64,000 bases of DNA from Mycobacterium sp. 1554424.7. Lineage in GTDB: Bacteria > Actinomycetota > Actinomycetes > Mycobacteriales > Mycobacteriaceae. This document shows, in pieces, positions 54,732 to 63,648 of this stretch; the stretch's first letter is position 1; each line of letters begins with the position of its first letter. The DNA lies in NCBI RefSeq assembly GCF_001665295.1, contig NZ_LZSE01000107.1, forward strand, positions 54,233 through 118,232, written 5' to 3'. A program made the translations under genes and the position numbers. The notes under the pieces were generated by a model. It searched no databases. It was given only the letters and a program-made list of their open reading frames with translations, and had not been told where the DNA came from.

Positions 54732-55451
54732 CTAGCTCGGCGGCTGGTCGCGCGGCGCGGTGAGCCGCGGGGAGCGGTCGCGGCTCATCCAGGCCAGCAG
54801 GGCCACCACGCCGGCCGCCGCGAAGGACGCGATGCCCAGCCACACGCCCGCCCCGGTGAAGTTACGGGTGTTCGGATCGGTATAGCGGGCGTTGGCGCTC
54901 ATGGTGGTCACGACGCCCGGTTTGAGCTTCCACGACACCACATCGGGCTCGACGCGGTCGCCGTTGGTGGAGGTGACGACGCCGGGAAAGGCGACCGTCA
55001 ACTCGACGTCGGCGTCGTTGTCGGTCACCGACGTCAGGTCCGCCCGGCCCTCCAGGATCACCATGTTGCCGTTGCGGCGCAGCGACAGGTTCACCCCCTG
55101 GGCGTCGGAGTTCATGTTCGCCAGCTGCGGCAGCTCGGCGAAGGTCAGATCGGAGAACACCGCCTGCGATCCCACGTAGCCGTCGCTGTCGTAGTTCGAC
55201 ACGGCCACTTTCTGGCCGAACGGCAGGTTATTGCTGTCGAGCTGTGGGCCGGTGTCCTTCGGGGTCTTCGGTTTGGCCGCCGCGATGATCTCCCCGGACA
55301 CCAGGTCGTCGGGGGAGATGGTGAGCGACGCCCGGACCCGCAGGCACCCGCTGGCCAAGGGCACGATCAGCAGCAGCATCGCGATGGCCAGCGCGCGGCG
55401 CCGCCGGGGCGTGAAGCCGCGGACTCGAGCCGGGGCGGGGCTGGCGTGCAC
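54732..55451 (-). CDS. lppM: Lipoprotein LppM
   Basis: A 239-residue lipoprotein. A basic N-terminus and hydrophobic segment (LAIAMLLLIVPLASGC) end in a lipobox ASGC. The soluble domain begins LRVRASLTISPDDLVSGEIIAA and is rich in beta structure. A C-terminal transmembrane helix (WLGIASFAAAGVVALLAW) followed by a basic tail is typical of LppM, which in M. tuberculosis has a two-start arrangement and influences phagosome maturation. GTG start. It is the converging neighbour of the MTHFR-like gene. Confidence 0.88.
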   Translation of the reverse strand: MHASPAPARVRGFTPRRRRALAIAMLLLIVPLASGCLRVRASLTISPDDLVSGEIIAAAKPKTPKDTGPQLDSNNLPFGQKVAVSNYDSDGYVGSQAVFSDLTFAELPQLANMNSDAQGVNLSLRRNGNMVILEGRADLTSVTDNDADVELTVAFPGVVTSTNGDRVEPDVVSWKLKPGVVTTMSANARYTDPNTRNFTGAGVWLGIASFAAAGVVALLAWMSRDRSPRLTAPRDQPPS

Positions 55452-55473
55452 GAGGTCATCGTGCCAGATTCGG

Positions 55474-55507
55474 AGCGCCGTGAAGCTATAAGCGCCGTGA
55501 AGCTATA
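55474..55507. repeat. Perfect 17-bp tandem duplication
   Basis: AGCGCCGTGAAGCTATA occurs at 55474-55490 and again directly at 55491-55507. The second copy contains the stop codon of the GNAT gene (complement of 55503-55505); the first lies in the gap before lppM. Confidence 0.85.
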
Positions 55508-56108
55508 GGGGAAGGGCGCGGCCCAGGATGGCGAACGCGCGTGGGTCCCCGGCGAAATGGTAGCGACGGATGATGTCGGTGAAGCCCAGCCGCCGGTACA
55601 GCCGCCAGGCGCGGTTGGGCTCTCCGTTGATTTCCGGCGTGGAGAGCAGGACGTTCTTCTCGGCGCGCCCGGCGAGCAGCCGGCGGGCCAATGCCTCGCC
55701 GAGGCCGCGGCCCTGCGCGCGGGGGTGGATGTGCAGCTCGGTCAGCTCGAAGTAGCTGTTCATCAGCTGGGCGATCTCCTGGGGCGGCGCGCCGCCGCGC
55801 TGCAGGCCCAGGACCACCTGCTGCTGCCACCACTGCCCGGGCGCCCCGGGATAGCCGTAGGCCACGCCGAGCAGCGGCGCGTCGCTCAGTTCGGCGGCCG
55901 ACGGGGCGTCGGCGCCGTCCCCGGCCGCCTCGGCCTCCACCGCGGCCACGCCCTGCCAGCCGTGTCGACGGATGTGTTCGAGCCACATGGCGGCGCGCTG
56001 GTTCTCGGTGCCCCGCGGGTATCGCATCGCTTCGACGTACACCCCCAGGGCGTCAGGCAGACGGCGCTCCATATCGTTCGGCGGGAGATCGATGAGGAAT
56101 ATCGCCAA
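55503..56108 (-). CDS. GNAT family N-acetyltransferase (Rv2170-like)
   Basis: A 201-residue protein. The C-terminal half has the acetyl-CoA-binding motif ELHIHPRAQGRGLGEALARRLL (R/Q-x-x-G-x-G/A) and the final strand WRLYRRLGFTDIIRRYHF. The N-terminal half has an Ala-rich region and MLGVAYGYPGAPGQWWQQQVVLG. The M. tuberculosis orthologue has been reported as a protein acetyltransferase acting on isocitrate dehydrogenase and as a possible antibiotic-modifying enzyme; I cannot tell the substrate. The ATG start is clear. It diverges from the DUF3040 gene. Confidence 0.88.
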   Translation of the reverse strand: MAIFLIDLPPNDMERRLPDALGVYVEAMRYPRGTENQRAAMWLEHIRRHGWQGVAAVEAEAAGDGADAPSAAELSDAPLLGVAYGYPGAPGQWWQQQVVLGLQRGGAPPQEIAQLMNSYFELTELHIHPRAQGRGLGEALARRLLAGRAEKNVLLSTPEINGEPNRAWRLYRRLGFTDIIRRYHFAGDPRAFAILGRALPL

Positions 56109-56425
56109 CTCGCGGTGTCCTCCTCATCGGGTGGCTTCAGGTGTGAGATCGGCCCCGTGCCGCTGCCGCCATTATCCGACCCGGACGGGCCCGCGCGCCC
56201 AGCGGCCGCGGCTGGGACGGCCGCAAAGAGTGCCGCTTCGGCAAGGCGGTTGCGGCGCACCGGCGTTGCGGGGTCTGCGCGCTCGGGAGCGGGGCCGGGA
56301 TAGAATCGCTGCCGAACCAGTGGTACGGCGCAGATTGACCTCGTATCATTTGTGTTAGTGCCCTTACAACGGGCATCCGCGTGCTATCGATAGTTACGTG
56401 CCAAACTGTCGGCAAGGAGGGACGA
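56109..56425. other. 317-bp divergent intergenic region between the GNAT and DUF3040 genes
   Basis: No gene is supported here. A TTGACC hexamer at 56335-56340 could belong to a promoter for the DUF3040 gene, but no well-spaced -10 box is clear. AAGGAGGG at about 56414-56421 is its ribosome site. The IS6110 copy that I recall near this place in H37Rv is absent. Confidence 0.5.
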
Positions 56426-56827
56426 ATGCCACTCTCCGACCATGAACAGCGGATGCTCGATCAGATCGAGAGCGCCCTCTACGCGGAAGATCCCAAATTC
56501 GCGTCGAGCGTCCGCGGCGGAGGGTTGCGCGCGCCCACCGCGCGGCGGCGCCTGCAAGGCGCGGCGTTGTTCGTCATCGGCCTGGCGATGCTGGTTTCCG
56601 GGGTGGCGTTCAAGGCCACGATGATCGGAAGTTTCCCGATTCTGAGCGTCTTTGGCTTCATCGTGATGTTCGGCGGCGTGGTCTACGCGATCACCGGCCC
56701 CCGGCTGTCGGGCCGGCCGGATCGTTCGGGGTCGGCGCCCGGATCGGCGCGCCAGCGTCGCAACAAGGGCGGCGGCTCGTTCACCAGCCGCATGGAGGAT
56801 CGGTTCCGCCGGCGCTTCGACGAGTAA
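56426..56827 (+). CDS. DUF3040 membrane protein (Rv2169c-like)
   Basis: A 133-residue protein: MPLSDHEQRMLDQIESALYAEDPKFASSV is the DUF3040 N-terminus, followed by two hydrophobic helices (about 47-66 and 72-92) and a basic, glycine-rich tail (RQRRNKGGGSFTSRMEDRFRRRFDE). It is found in Actinobacteria, usually just upstream of mraZ; function unknown. The ATG has a strong AAGGAGGG site. It ends in a perfect hairpin with a U-tract. Confidence 0.9.
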   Translation: MPLSDHEQRMLDQIESALYAEDPKFASSVRGGGLRAPTARRRLQGAALFVIGLAMLVSGVAFKATMIGSFPILSVFGFIVMFGGVVYAITGPRLSGRPDRSGSAPGSARQRRNKGGGSFTSRMEDRFRRRFDE

Positions 56828-56848
56828 CGCACGGACACACCCGCCATA

Positions 56849-56879
56849 AGAGGTAGCCAACGCGGCTACCTCTTTTTTT
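56849..56879 (+). terminator. Intrinsic terminator after the DUF3040 gene
   Basis: AGAGGTAGCC (56849-56858) pairs perfectly with GGCTACCTCT (56864-56873) around an AACGC loop, and is followed by a run of seven T. This is a textbook Rho-independent terminator, uncommon in mycobacteria. It isolates the dcw cluster from read-through. Confidence 0.88.
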
Positions 56880-56990
56880 GTGCTTCTTCGTGCCCGGGCG
56901 AGCGGACGCGCGGGCTCGGGCCCCGCGGAGCCGGCGAGTCCATTCCGACTCCCAATCGAGCCCATATCGAGCCCCGTCGACGGGGACGCG

Positions 56991-57028
56991 CCCCACCGCG
57001 CCCCACCCGGAAGCCCCACTTCGCCCCA
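56991..57028. promoter_or_regulatory. Upstream cluster of four CCCCA boxes (TGGGG on the minus strand)
   Basis: CCCCA occurs at 56991-56995, 57001-57005, 57014-57018 and 57024-57028. Each pair is separated by exactly 5 nt and the pairs by 8 nt. This is the reverse-oriented form of the MraZ-type TGGGN-N5 repeat found nearer mraZ. A second MraZ site is possible but unproven. Confidence 0.45.
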
Positions 57029-57167
57029 CCCGGCATTTTGTGGGCCTGAGGTGCGGCTTTCTGGCGCAGGGGTTGGGCGGCAACTGGGCGGCCGGGGTCG
57101 TCGGGCGGCGTCGTCGTGCGGCTTGGTGGCGGACAGGGGGGAAAACCGCGCCGCAACACCCATTAAA

Positions 57168-57202
57168 TGGGGCAGAGTGGGGGATCGTGGGGTATGGTGG
57201 CT
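57168..57202 (+). promoter_or_regulatory. Putative MraZ operator
   Basis: Three perfect TGGGG boxes at 57168-57172, 57178-57182 and 57188-57192 are separated by exactly 5 nt each, and a degenerate TGG follows at 57198. This is the known MraZ binding pattern (TGGGN direct repeats with 5-nt spacers). It lies 50-80 bp upstream of the mraZ start, so autoregulation of mraZ and the following division genes is likely. Confidence 0.75.
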
Positions 57203-57250
57203 GAAGCGTTTGGGTGAGGCGAGAGCCGGGTCTCCACGGGAGGTGAGCTG

Positions 57251-57682
57251 GTGTTTCTCGGCACCTACACGCCCAAGCTCGACGACAAGGGGCGGCTGAC
57301 GTTGCCCGCCAAGTTCCGCGACACGTTGGCAGGGGGGTTGATGGTCACCAAGAGCCAAGACCACAGCCTCGCCGTCTACCCCCGGGCGGAATTCGAGCAG
57401 CTGGCGCGCCGGGCCAGCAAGACCTCGCGCAGCAACCCCGAAGCCCGGGCCTTCCTGCGCAATCTCGCCGCCGGCACCGACGAGCAGCATCCCGACGCGC
57501 AGGGCCGCATCACGCTGTCGGCCGACCACCGCCGCTACGCGAACCTGACCAAGGACTGCGTGGTGATCGGGGCGGTCGACTACCTCGAGATCTGGGATGC
57601 GCAGGCCTGGCAGGACTACCAGCAGACCCATGAAGAGAACTTCTCCGCGGCCAGCGATGAAGCACTCGGCGACATTATCTGA
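57251..57682 (+). CDS. mraZ: Transcriptional regulator MraZ
   Basis: A 143-residue DNA-binding protein with two AbrB-like swapped-hairpin domains: [24 protein letters not shown] and [20 protein letters not shown]. It forms a ring and represses its own promoter in other bacteria. GTG start with GGGAGG upstream. It begins the mraZ-rsmH-ftsL-like-pbpB-mur run. Three matching operator boxes lie upstream. Confidence 0.95.
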   Translation: MFLGTYTPKLDDKGRLTLPAKFRDTLAGGLMVTKSQDHSLAVYPRAEFEQLARRASKTSRSNPEARAFLRNLAAGTDEQHPDAQGRITLSADHRRYANLTKDCVVIGAVDYLEIWDAQAWQDYQQTHEENFSAASDEALGDII

Positions 57683-58859
57683 GGCGCATGCCCGTGCATC
57701 GTGGCCTCTGCCCGAACCGACCCTGGCGTACTTCCCCAACGCCAGGTTCGTACCTTCGGACAGGGACCAGGATGCAGGGGCGGCCCGCCGGGCCGACTGG
57801 GATGCGCGGGCGGCGGTTCTCAGGGGAGGCGTTGCGGTGGCTGAGAATTCGGACGACTTCGGGCACGTGCCCGTCCTGCTGGAGCGCTGTGTCGAGCTGC
57901 TCACCCCGGCCCTGACGCGCCGGAACTCCGACGGCGCCGGGGCGGTCCTCGTCGACGCCACGCTGGGCGCCGGTGGTCACGCGGAGCGCTTTCTGACCCA
58001 GCTGCCCGGCCTGCGGCTGATCGGGCTCGACCGCGATCCCAACGCCCTCGACATCGCCCGCGACCGGCTGACACGCTTCGCCGGCCGGGTCACCCTGGTG
58101 CGCACCCGGTACGACGGGCTGGGCGATGCGCTGGCCCAATCTGGTTATGCCGCAACCGAATCCGTCGACGGCGTGCTCTTCGACCTGGGCGTGTCCTCGA
58201 TGCAGCTCGACCGCGCCGAACGGGGTTTCGCCTACGCCCAGGACGCGCCCCTGGACATGCGGATGGACCCGGCGTCGCCGCTGACGGCCGCCGACATCCT
58301 CAACACCTACGACGAGGCCTCGCTGGCCGACATCCTGCACCGGTACGGCGAGGAGCGATTCGCCCGCCGCATTGCCCAGCAGATCGTGCGCCGGCGCGCC
58401 CGCACCCCGTTCACCTCGACGACGGAGTTGGTAGAGCTGCTGTACCAAGCGATTCCGGCGCCCGCCCGGCGCACCGGCGGGCATCCGGCCAAGCGCACCT
58501 TCCAGGCGCTGCGGGTCGCCGTCAACGACGAACTGACCTCGCTGCGCGACGCCTTGCCCGCCGCCCTGGACGCGTTGGCCGGTGGCGGGCGCATCGTGGT
58601 GATGGCCTACCAGTCGCTCGAGGACCGGATTGTCAAGCGCGCGTTCGCCGATGCGGCCGCGTCGCGCACGCCGGTGGATCTTCCCTTCGAGCTTCCCGGC
58701 CACGAGGCGCGCTTCCAGTCGTTGACGCGCGGAGCCGAACGCGCCGCCGCGGCCGAAATCGAACGCAACCCCCGCAGCGCCGCGGTGCGATTGCGGGCGC
58801 TGCAACGGCTGGGGACAGACGGGCAATCACGGCAGGCTAGCGGGAGAGGCGACTCATGA
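57657..58859 (+). CDS. rsmH: 16S rRNA (cytosine-1402-N4)-methyltransferase
   Basis: A methyltransferase of 400 residues if started at ATG 57657, overlapping mraZ by 26 bp. It methylates C1402 in the ribosomal P site. The SAM-binding region [14 protein letters not shown] and [21 protein letters not shown] and [18 protein letters not shown]-like segment (here [18 protein letters not shown]) are typical. A second start, GTG 57837 ([15 protein letters not shown]), has GGAGG well spaced and gives the usual family length; the 60-residue extension [20 protein letters not shown] is conserved in the recalled M. tuberculosis protein, so I keep the long form. Confidence 0.9.
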   Translation: MKHSATLSEAHARASWPLPEPTLAYFPNARFVPSDRDQDAGAARRADWDARAAVLRGGVAVAENSDDFGHVPVLLERCVELLTPALTRRNSDGAGAVLVDATLGAGGHAERFLTQLPGLRLIGLDRDPNALDIARDRLTRFAGRVTLVRTRYDGLGDALAQSGYAATESVDGVLFDLGVSSMQLDRAERGFAYAQDAPLDMRMDPASPLTAADILNTYDEASLADILHRYGEERFARRIAQQIVRRRARTPFTSTTELVELLYQAIPAPARRTGGHPAKRTFQALRVAVNDELTSLRDALPAALDALAGGGRIVVMAYQSLEDRIVKRAFADAAASRTPVDLPFELPGHEARFQSLTRGAERAAAAEIERNPRSAAVRLRALQRLGTDGQSRQASGRGDS

Positions 58860-60013
58860 AGGTAAAGCGCCAGGCGCCCAAGCGGCGGGCGGGCCGCGAC
58901 GGATCGGCCCGCAAGAGCCGCCGTGGCGCGGCCGACCCGGCGGCGTCGCGCCGCACGCGGCCCGGGAGCGCCTCGGCCAGTGCCCGCGAGAGCCGGTCGC
59001 AGCGCTCCGGGCCGCAAACCAGCCCGATCACCCGGCCGGCCGAGCGGTCGGGCCGGCCCAAGAACGCGAGCCAGGCCAAGGCGCGGGCGAAGGCGCGGAA
59101 AGCCAAGGCGCCCAAGGCCATCCGCCCTCGCCTGACCGAGCGGCTCGCCACCCGCCTCGCGTCGATCGACCTGCGGCCGCGGACGCTGGCGAGCAAGGTT
59201 CCGTTCGTCGTGCTGATCATCGGGGCCCTCGGCCTGGGCCTGGGCCTGACGCTGTGGTTGTCCACCGACTCCGCCGAGCGGTCCTATCAGTTGAGCCACG
59301 CCCGCGAGAAGAACCGGATGCTGCAGCAGCAGAAGGAGTCGCTGGAACGCGATGTGCGCGAGGCGGAGTCGGCGCCGGCGCTGGCCGAAGCGGCCCGCAA
59401 GCAGGGCATGATCCCGACGAGGGACACCGCACACCTGGTCCAGGACCCGACGGGCAACTGGGTGGTCGTCGGTAGCCCGAAGCCGGCCGACGGTGTTCCA
59501 CCGCCGCCGCTGAACATCAAGATCTCCGACGCGCCCCCACCGCCCCCGCCGCCGCCGGCGGCGCTTCCGCCGGAGGTCCCGGTCCGGGTGATGCCGGAGC
59601 CCGGGGCCCCACCGGTGCCGGCGAGGTCGGGGCCGGAGGCGCTGTTGCGGGCCCCGGACGGCTCGTCGACCGTGGGCGGCCAGCACCTGCCCGCGCAGTC
59701 CGTGCCCCCGCTGCCGGGGATGCCCGGCGGCCCGGCAACCGGGCACTTCCAGGGTGTGGTGCCCGTGCTGCCGACTCCGGGCCTGCCATCCCCGGTGGGC
59801 CCGGCGCAGCCTCCGGCGCCCGCCGAGGTCTCGATTCCCATGGGCGGCCTGCCGATGCCGGCCCCGGCCCCCGCCCCGCTTCCCGCGGAGGTGCCGGTCC
59901 CGGTGCGGCCGGGGCCGCCCGCGTCAGCTCCCCAGGCCCCACAGGCGGGCGTGCCGGTTAACGGCGCACCGTTCGCCCCCGCCGCCGTTGCGCAGCCGGG
60001 TGCCCCCCGGTGA
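58856..60013 (+). CDS. FtsL-like division protein with proline-rich C-terminus (Rv2164c-like)
   Basis: A 385-residue bitopic protein. Over 100 basic cytoplasmic residues (many Arg, Lys and Ala) precede one transmembrane helix ([21 protein letters not shown]), then a coiled-coil stretch ([21 protein letters not shown]) and a C-terminal 200 residues extremely rich in Pro, Ala and Val. Position between rsmH and pbpB and the short coiled coil after the membrane are the signature of FtsL, the divisome scaffold. Start ATG overlaps the rsmH stop by 4 bp. Low-complexity C-terminus is typical for mycobacteria. Confidence 0.85.
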   Translation: MKVKRQAPKRRAGRDGSARKSRRGAADPAASRRTRPGSASASARESRSQRSGPQTSPITRPAERSGRPKNASQAKARAKARKAKAPKAIRPRLTERLATRLASIDLRPRTLASKVPFVVLIIGALGLGLGLTLWLSTDSAERSYQLSHAREKNRMLQQQKESLERDVREAESAPALAEAARKQGMIPTRDTAHLVQDPTGNWVVVGSPKPADGVPPPPLNIKISDAPPPPPPPPAALPPEVPVRVMPEPGAPPVPARSGPEALLRAPDGSSTVGGQHLPAQSVPPLPGMPGGPATGHFQGVVPVLPTPGLPSPVGPAQPPAPAEVSIPMGGLPMPAPAPAPLPAEVPVPVRPGPPASAPQAPQAGVPVNGAPFAPAAVAQPGAPR

Positions 60014-62013
60014 CGCGCGGCGAGGACAGGCGCACCCGCCGGTCGCAGTCGGCGCGGCCGTCGCGCGCCCGACGTAAACCGCAGGAGCCCGTCCGGCAAC
60101 CGAAGAAGCTTCGTAAAGCCAAGCAGGCGAAGCAAACTCGCCCGACGGAAATGCCGGTCGGACACTCGGCAACCGACCGGCGCACCCGCCAGATCGTGGA
60201 AGTGGGGTCGCGCGGCGCGTCGTTCGTCTTCCGGCATCGGGCCGGCAATGCGGTGATCCTGGTGCTGATGGCCGTGGCGGCGGCGCAGCTGTTCGTCCTG
60301 CAGGTCACCGACGCCCCGAAGCTGCGCGCCCAGGCGGCCGGGCAGCTCAAGGTCACCGACGTCGAGAAGGCGGTCCGCGGCAGCATCGTGGACCGTAACA
60401 ACCAGCAGCTGGCATTCACGATCGAGTCCCGCGCATTGACGTTCCAGCCCAAGCGGATTCACCAGCAATTGGACGAGGCGAAAAAGAAGAACCCGGCTGC
60501 CCCCGATCCGCAGGAGCGGCTCCGCGACATGGCCAAAGAGGTCTCCGCCCGGCTGAACAACAAGCCGGACTACGCGACCGTGCTGAAGAAGCTGCAAAGC
60601 AACGAAAACTTCGTCTATCTGGCCCGCGCCGTCGACCCCGCCGTCGCCAGCGCCATCTCCGAGAAGTTTCCCGAGGTCGGCTCCGAACGCCAGGACCTGC
60701 GCCAGTATCCGGGCGGGTCGCTGGCCGCCAACATCGTCGGCGGCATCGACTGGGACGGCCACGGGCTGCTCGGGCTGGAGGATTCGCTGGATTCGGTGCT
60801 GTCGGGAACCGACGGGTCCGTCACCTACGACCGCGGATCTGACGGCGTCGTCATCCCCGGCAGCTACCGCAACCGGCACCGGGCCGTCAACGGTTCGACC
60901 GTCCAGCTGACCCTCGACGACGACATCCAGTTCTACGTCCAGCAGCAGGTCCAACAGGCGAAGAATCTCTCTGGGGCGCACACGGTTTCGGCCGTCGTGC
61001 TGGACTCCAAGACCGGCGAGGTGCTGGCGATGGCCAACGACAACACCTTCGACCCCTCCCAGGACATCGGGCGCCAGGGCGACCGGCAACTCGGCAACCT
61101 GCCCGTGTCCTCGCCGTTCGAACCGGGCTCGGTGAACAAGGTGATCACCGCGTCGTCGATCATCGAATACGGCCTGTCCAACCCCGACGAGGTGTTGCAC
61201 GTCCCCGGCTCGATCCAGATGGGTGGCGTCAGCATCCACGACGCCTGGGACCACGGCGTGATGCCCTACACCACCACCGGCGTGTTCGGAAAGTCGTCCA
61301 ACGTCGGCACCCTGATGCTCGCGCAGCGCGTCGGCCCGGAACGCTTCTACGACATGGTCCGCAAGTTCGGGCTCGGTCAGCGCACCAACGTCGGGCTGCC
61401 CGGTGAAAGCGCCGGGCTGGTGCCCCCCATCGACCAGTGGTCGGGCAGCACCTTCTCCAACCTGCCTATCGGCCAAGGGCTTTCGATGACCCTGCTGCAG
61501 ATGACCGACATGTACCAGACGATCGCCAACGACGGCCTGCGGGTGCCGCCGCGAATCATCAAGGCCACCATCGCGCCCGACGGCACCCGGACCGAGGAAC
61601 CGCGCCCGGAGGGAATTCGGGTGGTCTCGCCGCAGACCGCGCAGACGGTGCGGGGCATGTTGCGCGCCGTCGTGCAAAAGGACCCGATGGGCTATCAGCA
61701 GGGGACCGGGCCGGCGGCGGCGGTGGCCGGCTATCAGATGGCCGGCAAGACGGGCACCGCCCAGCAGATCAACCCGGGGTGCGGCTGCTACTTCGACGAC
61801 GTCTACTGGATCACCTTCGCCGGCATGGCCACCGTCGACAACCCGCGCTACGTCATCGGCCTCATGATGGACAACCCGCAACGCAACGCCGACGGCACCC
61901 CCGGGCACTCGGCGGCCCCGCTGTTCCACAACATCGCGGGCTGGCTGATGCAGCGCGAGAACGTGCCGCTGTCACCCGATCCGGGACCGCCGCTGACGCT
62001 GCAGGCCACGTAG
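60010..62013 (+). CDS. pbpB: Penicillin-binding protein B / FtsI-type septal transpeptidase
   Basis: A 667-residue class B PBP with a basic N-terminal cytoplasmic part, one transmembrane helix (NAVILVLMAVAAAQLFVLQV), a dimerisation domain (VRGSIVDRNNQQLAFT) and a transpeptidase domain. Active-site motifs: SVNK (SxxK with the catalytic Ser), SSN, and KTGTAQQ. It cross-links septal peptidoglycan and is a target of beta-lactams. GTG start overlaps the FtsL-like stop by 4 bp. In H37Rv a PE_PGRS block follows; here murE follows after 108 bp. Confidence 0.95.
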   Translation: MTRGEDRRTRRSQSARPSRARRKPQEPVRQPKKLRKAKQAKQTRPTEMPVGHSATDRRTRQIVEVGSRGASFVFRHRAGNAVILVLMAVAAAQLFVLQVTDAPKLRAQAAGQLKVTDVEKAVRGSIVDRNNQQLAFTIESRALTFQPKRIHQQLDEAKKKNPAAPDPQERLRDMAKEVSARLNNKPDYATVLKKLQSNENFVYLARAVDPAVASAISEKFPEVGSERQDLRQYPGGSLAANIVGGIDWDGHGLLGLEDSLDSVLSGTDGSVTYDRGSDGVVIPGSYRNRHRAVNGSTVQLTLDDDIQFYVQQQVQQAKNLSGAHTVSAVVLDSKTGEVLAMANDNTFDPSQDIGRQGDRQLGNLPVSSPFEPGSVNKVITASSIIEYGLSNPDEVLHVPGSIQMGGVSIHDAWDHGVMPYTTTGVFGKSSNVGTLMLAQRVGPERFYDMVRKFGLGQRTNVGLPGESAGLVPPIDQWSGSTFSNLPIGQGLSMTLLQMTDMYQTIANDGLRVPPRIIKATIAPDGTRTEEPRPEGIRVVSPQTAQTVRGMLRAVVQKDPMGYQQGTGPAAAVAGYQMAGKTGTAQQINPGCGCYFDDVYWITFAGMATVDNPRYVIGLMMDNPQRNADGTPGHSAAPLFHNIAGWLMQRENVPLSPDPGPPLTLQAT

Positions 62014-62121
62014 CGCGATCCCCGGCGGCGCACACTCGACCGACGAGCCCACCCGGCCGGCCGGTCACCCTCGGTAGGGTGTCATGGCCGATCAAAAGGA
62101 CCGCGCGGGTGGACGGGAGGT

Positions 62122-63648
62122 GTGTCGGTGCCCACTGGTTTGCGTCCCAGCGCCGGCGCTGGCGCCCGGTTGCCGCAGCTGGCGGCCCAGATCGGCGCGG
62201 TGTTGGCCGGCGGGGCGGTGGTGCCCGACGTGCCGGTCACCGGCGTGACGCTACGCGCCCAGGATGTGCTGCCCGGTGACCTGTTCGCCGCGCTGCCCGG
62301 CTCGGCCACCCACGGCGCCCGGTACGCCGCCGACGCGATCGACGGCGGCGCCGTCGCGGTGCTGACCGACGCCGCCGGCGTCGCGCAGATGGGCCCGCGC
62401 ACCGTCCCCACCCTGGTGCACCCCGCGCCCCGCGGCGTGCTCGGCGACCTGGCCGCCGCGGTGTACGGGAACCCGTCGGAGAAGGTCACGGTCATCGGGA
62501 TCACCGGAACGTCCGGCAAGACCACCACGACCTATCTGGTCGAGTCGGGTCTGCGCGCCGGCGGGCGCACCGCCGGGCTGATCGGCACCATCGGCATCCG
62601 CATCGACGGCGCAGACATCCCCAGCGCGCTGACGACACCCGAGGCACCCGCGCTGCAGGCGATGCTCGCGGCGATGGCCGAACGCGGGGTGGACACGGTG
62701 GTCATGGAGGTGTCCAGTCACGCGCTGGCATTGGGCCGGGTGGACGGCACCGGATTCGCGGTGGGCGCCTTCACCAACCTGTCCCGCGACCACCTCGACT
62801 TCCACCCCACCATGGCCGACTACTTCGAGGCCAAGGCGGCGCTGTTCGACCCCGAGTCGCCGCTGCGTGCGCGCCGGGCCATCGTGTGCGTCGACGACGA
62901 CGCCGGGCGCGCGATGGCCGCGCGGGCCGGCAATGCCCTCACCGTCAGCGCCGCCGGCGAACCCGCCGACTGGCGCGCGTCGGACGTGGCGCCGATGGGC
63001 GCGGGCGGACAGGAGTTCACCGCCGTGGACCCCGCGGGCGTGCACCACCGCGTCGGGATCCGGTTGCCGGGCCACTACAACGTCGCGAACGCCCTTGTGG
63101 CGCTGGCCATTCTGGACTCGGTGGGCATTTCCCCGGAACAGGCCGCGCCGGGCTTGCTGCAAACCCGCGTCCCCGGGCGCCTGGAACAGATCGACCGCGG
63201 CCAGGATTTCTTGGCGCTGGTCGACTACGCCCACAAGCCCGAGGCGTTGCGGGCGGTGTTGAGCACGCTGCAGGGCCCGGGCCGCCGCGTGGCGGTGGTG
63301 TTCGGCGCCGGGGGCGATCGCGATCCCGGCAAGCGAGCGCCGATGGGCGAAATCGCCGCGGAGCTCGCCGATTTGGTCGTCGTCACCGACGACAACCCCC
63401 GCAGCGAGGATCCGGCGACGATCCGGCGTGAAATCCTCACCGGCGCAACCGAAGCGGGTACTAAGGCGCAGGTGGTCGAGATCGACGACCGCCGCGAAGC
63501 CATCAGGCACGCGGTCGCCTGGGCGGGCCCCGGTGACGTGGTGGTGATCGCCGGCAAGGGCCACGAAACCGGGCAAACCGCCGGTGGTGAGGTCCGCCCG
63601 TTCGACGACCGGGTGGAGCTGGCCAAGGCGCTGGAGGCGCGCCGGTGA
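62122..63648 (+). CDS. murE: UDP-N-acetylmuramoyl-tripeptide synthetase (meso-DAP ligase)
   Basis: A 508-residue Mur ligase that adds meso-diaminopimelate to UDP-MurNAc-L-Ala-D-Glu. ATP-binding [42 protein letters not shown] and [11 protein letters not shown] are seen; the DNPR motif selects meso-DAP over lysine. GTG start at 62122 with GGGAGG about 5 bp upstream; GTG 62128 is an alternative. It is 108 bp from pbpB and its stop overlaps murF by 4 bp (GTGA). Confidence 0.94.
   Translation: MSVPTGLRPSAGAGARLPQLAAQIGAVLAGGAVVPDVPVTGVTLRAQDVLPGDLFAALPGSATHGARYAADAIDGGAVAVLTDAAGVAQMGPRTVPTLVHPAPRGVLGDLAAAVYGNPSEKVTVIGITGTSGKTTTTYLVESGLRAGGRTAGLIGTIGIRIDGADIPSALTTPEAPALQAMLAAMAERGVDTVVMEVSSHALALGRVDGTGFAVGAFTNLSRDHLDFHPTMADYFEAKAALFDPESPLRARRAIVCVDDDAGRAMAARAGNALTVSAAGEPADWRASDVAPMGAGGQEFTAVDPAGVHHRVGIRLPGHYNVANALVALAILDSVGISPEQAAPGLLQTRVPGRLEQIDRGQDFLALVDYAHKPEALRAVLSTLQGPGRRVAVVFGAGGDRDPGKRAPMGEIAAELADLVVVTDDNPRSEDPATIRREILTGATEAGTKAQVVEIDDRREAIRHAVAWAGPGDVVVIAGKGHETGQTAGGEVRPFDDRVELAKALEARR

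Larger units (their letters stand above)
56828..57250 (+). other. 423-bp intergenic region before the dcw cluster
   Basis: It contains, in order, a hairpin with U-tract, a purine-poor stretch with four CCCCA boxes, and three TGGGG boxes just before mraZ. Open frames across it are random; no gene is supported. The mraZ ribosome site is GGGAGG close to its GTG start. Confidence 0.6.

Noticed and set aside
59287-61929. 880-codon open frame on the minus strand
   Set aside because: It is antisense to the ftsL-like gene and pbpB, whose products have clear motifs; long antisense frames are expected at this GC content and the translation is low in complexity with no recognisable domain.
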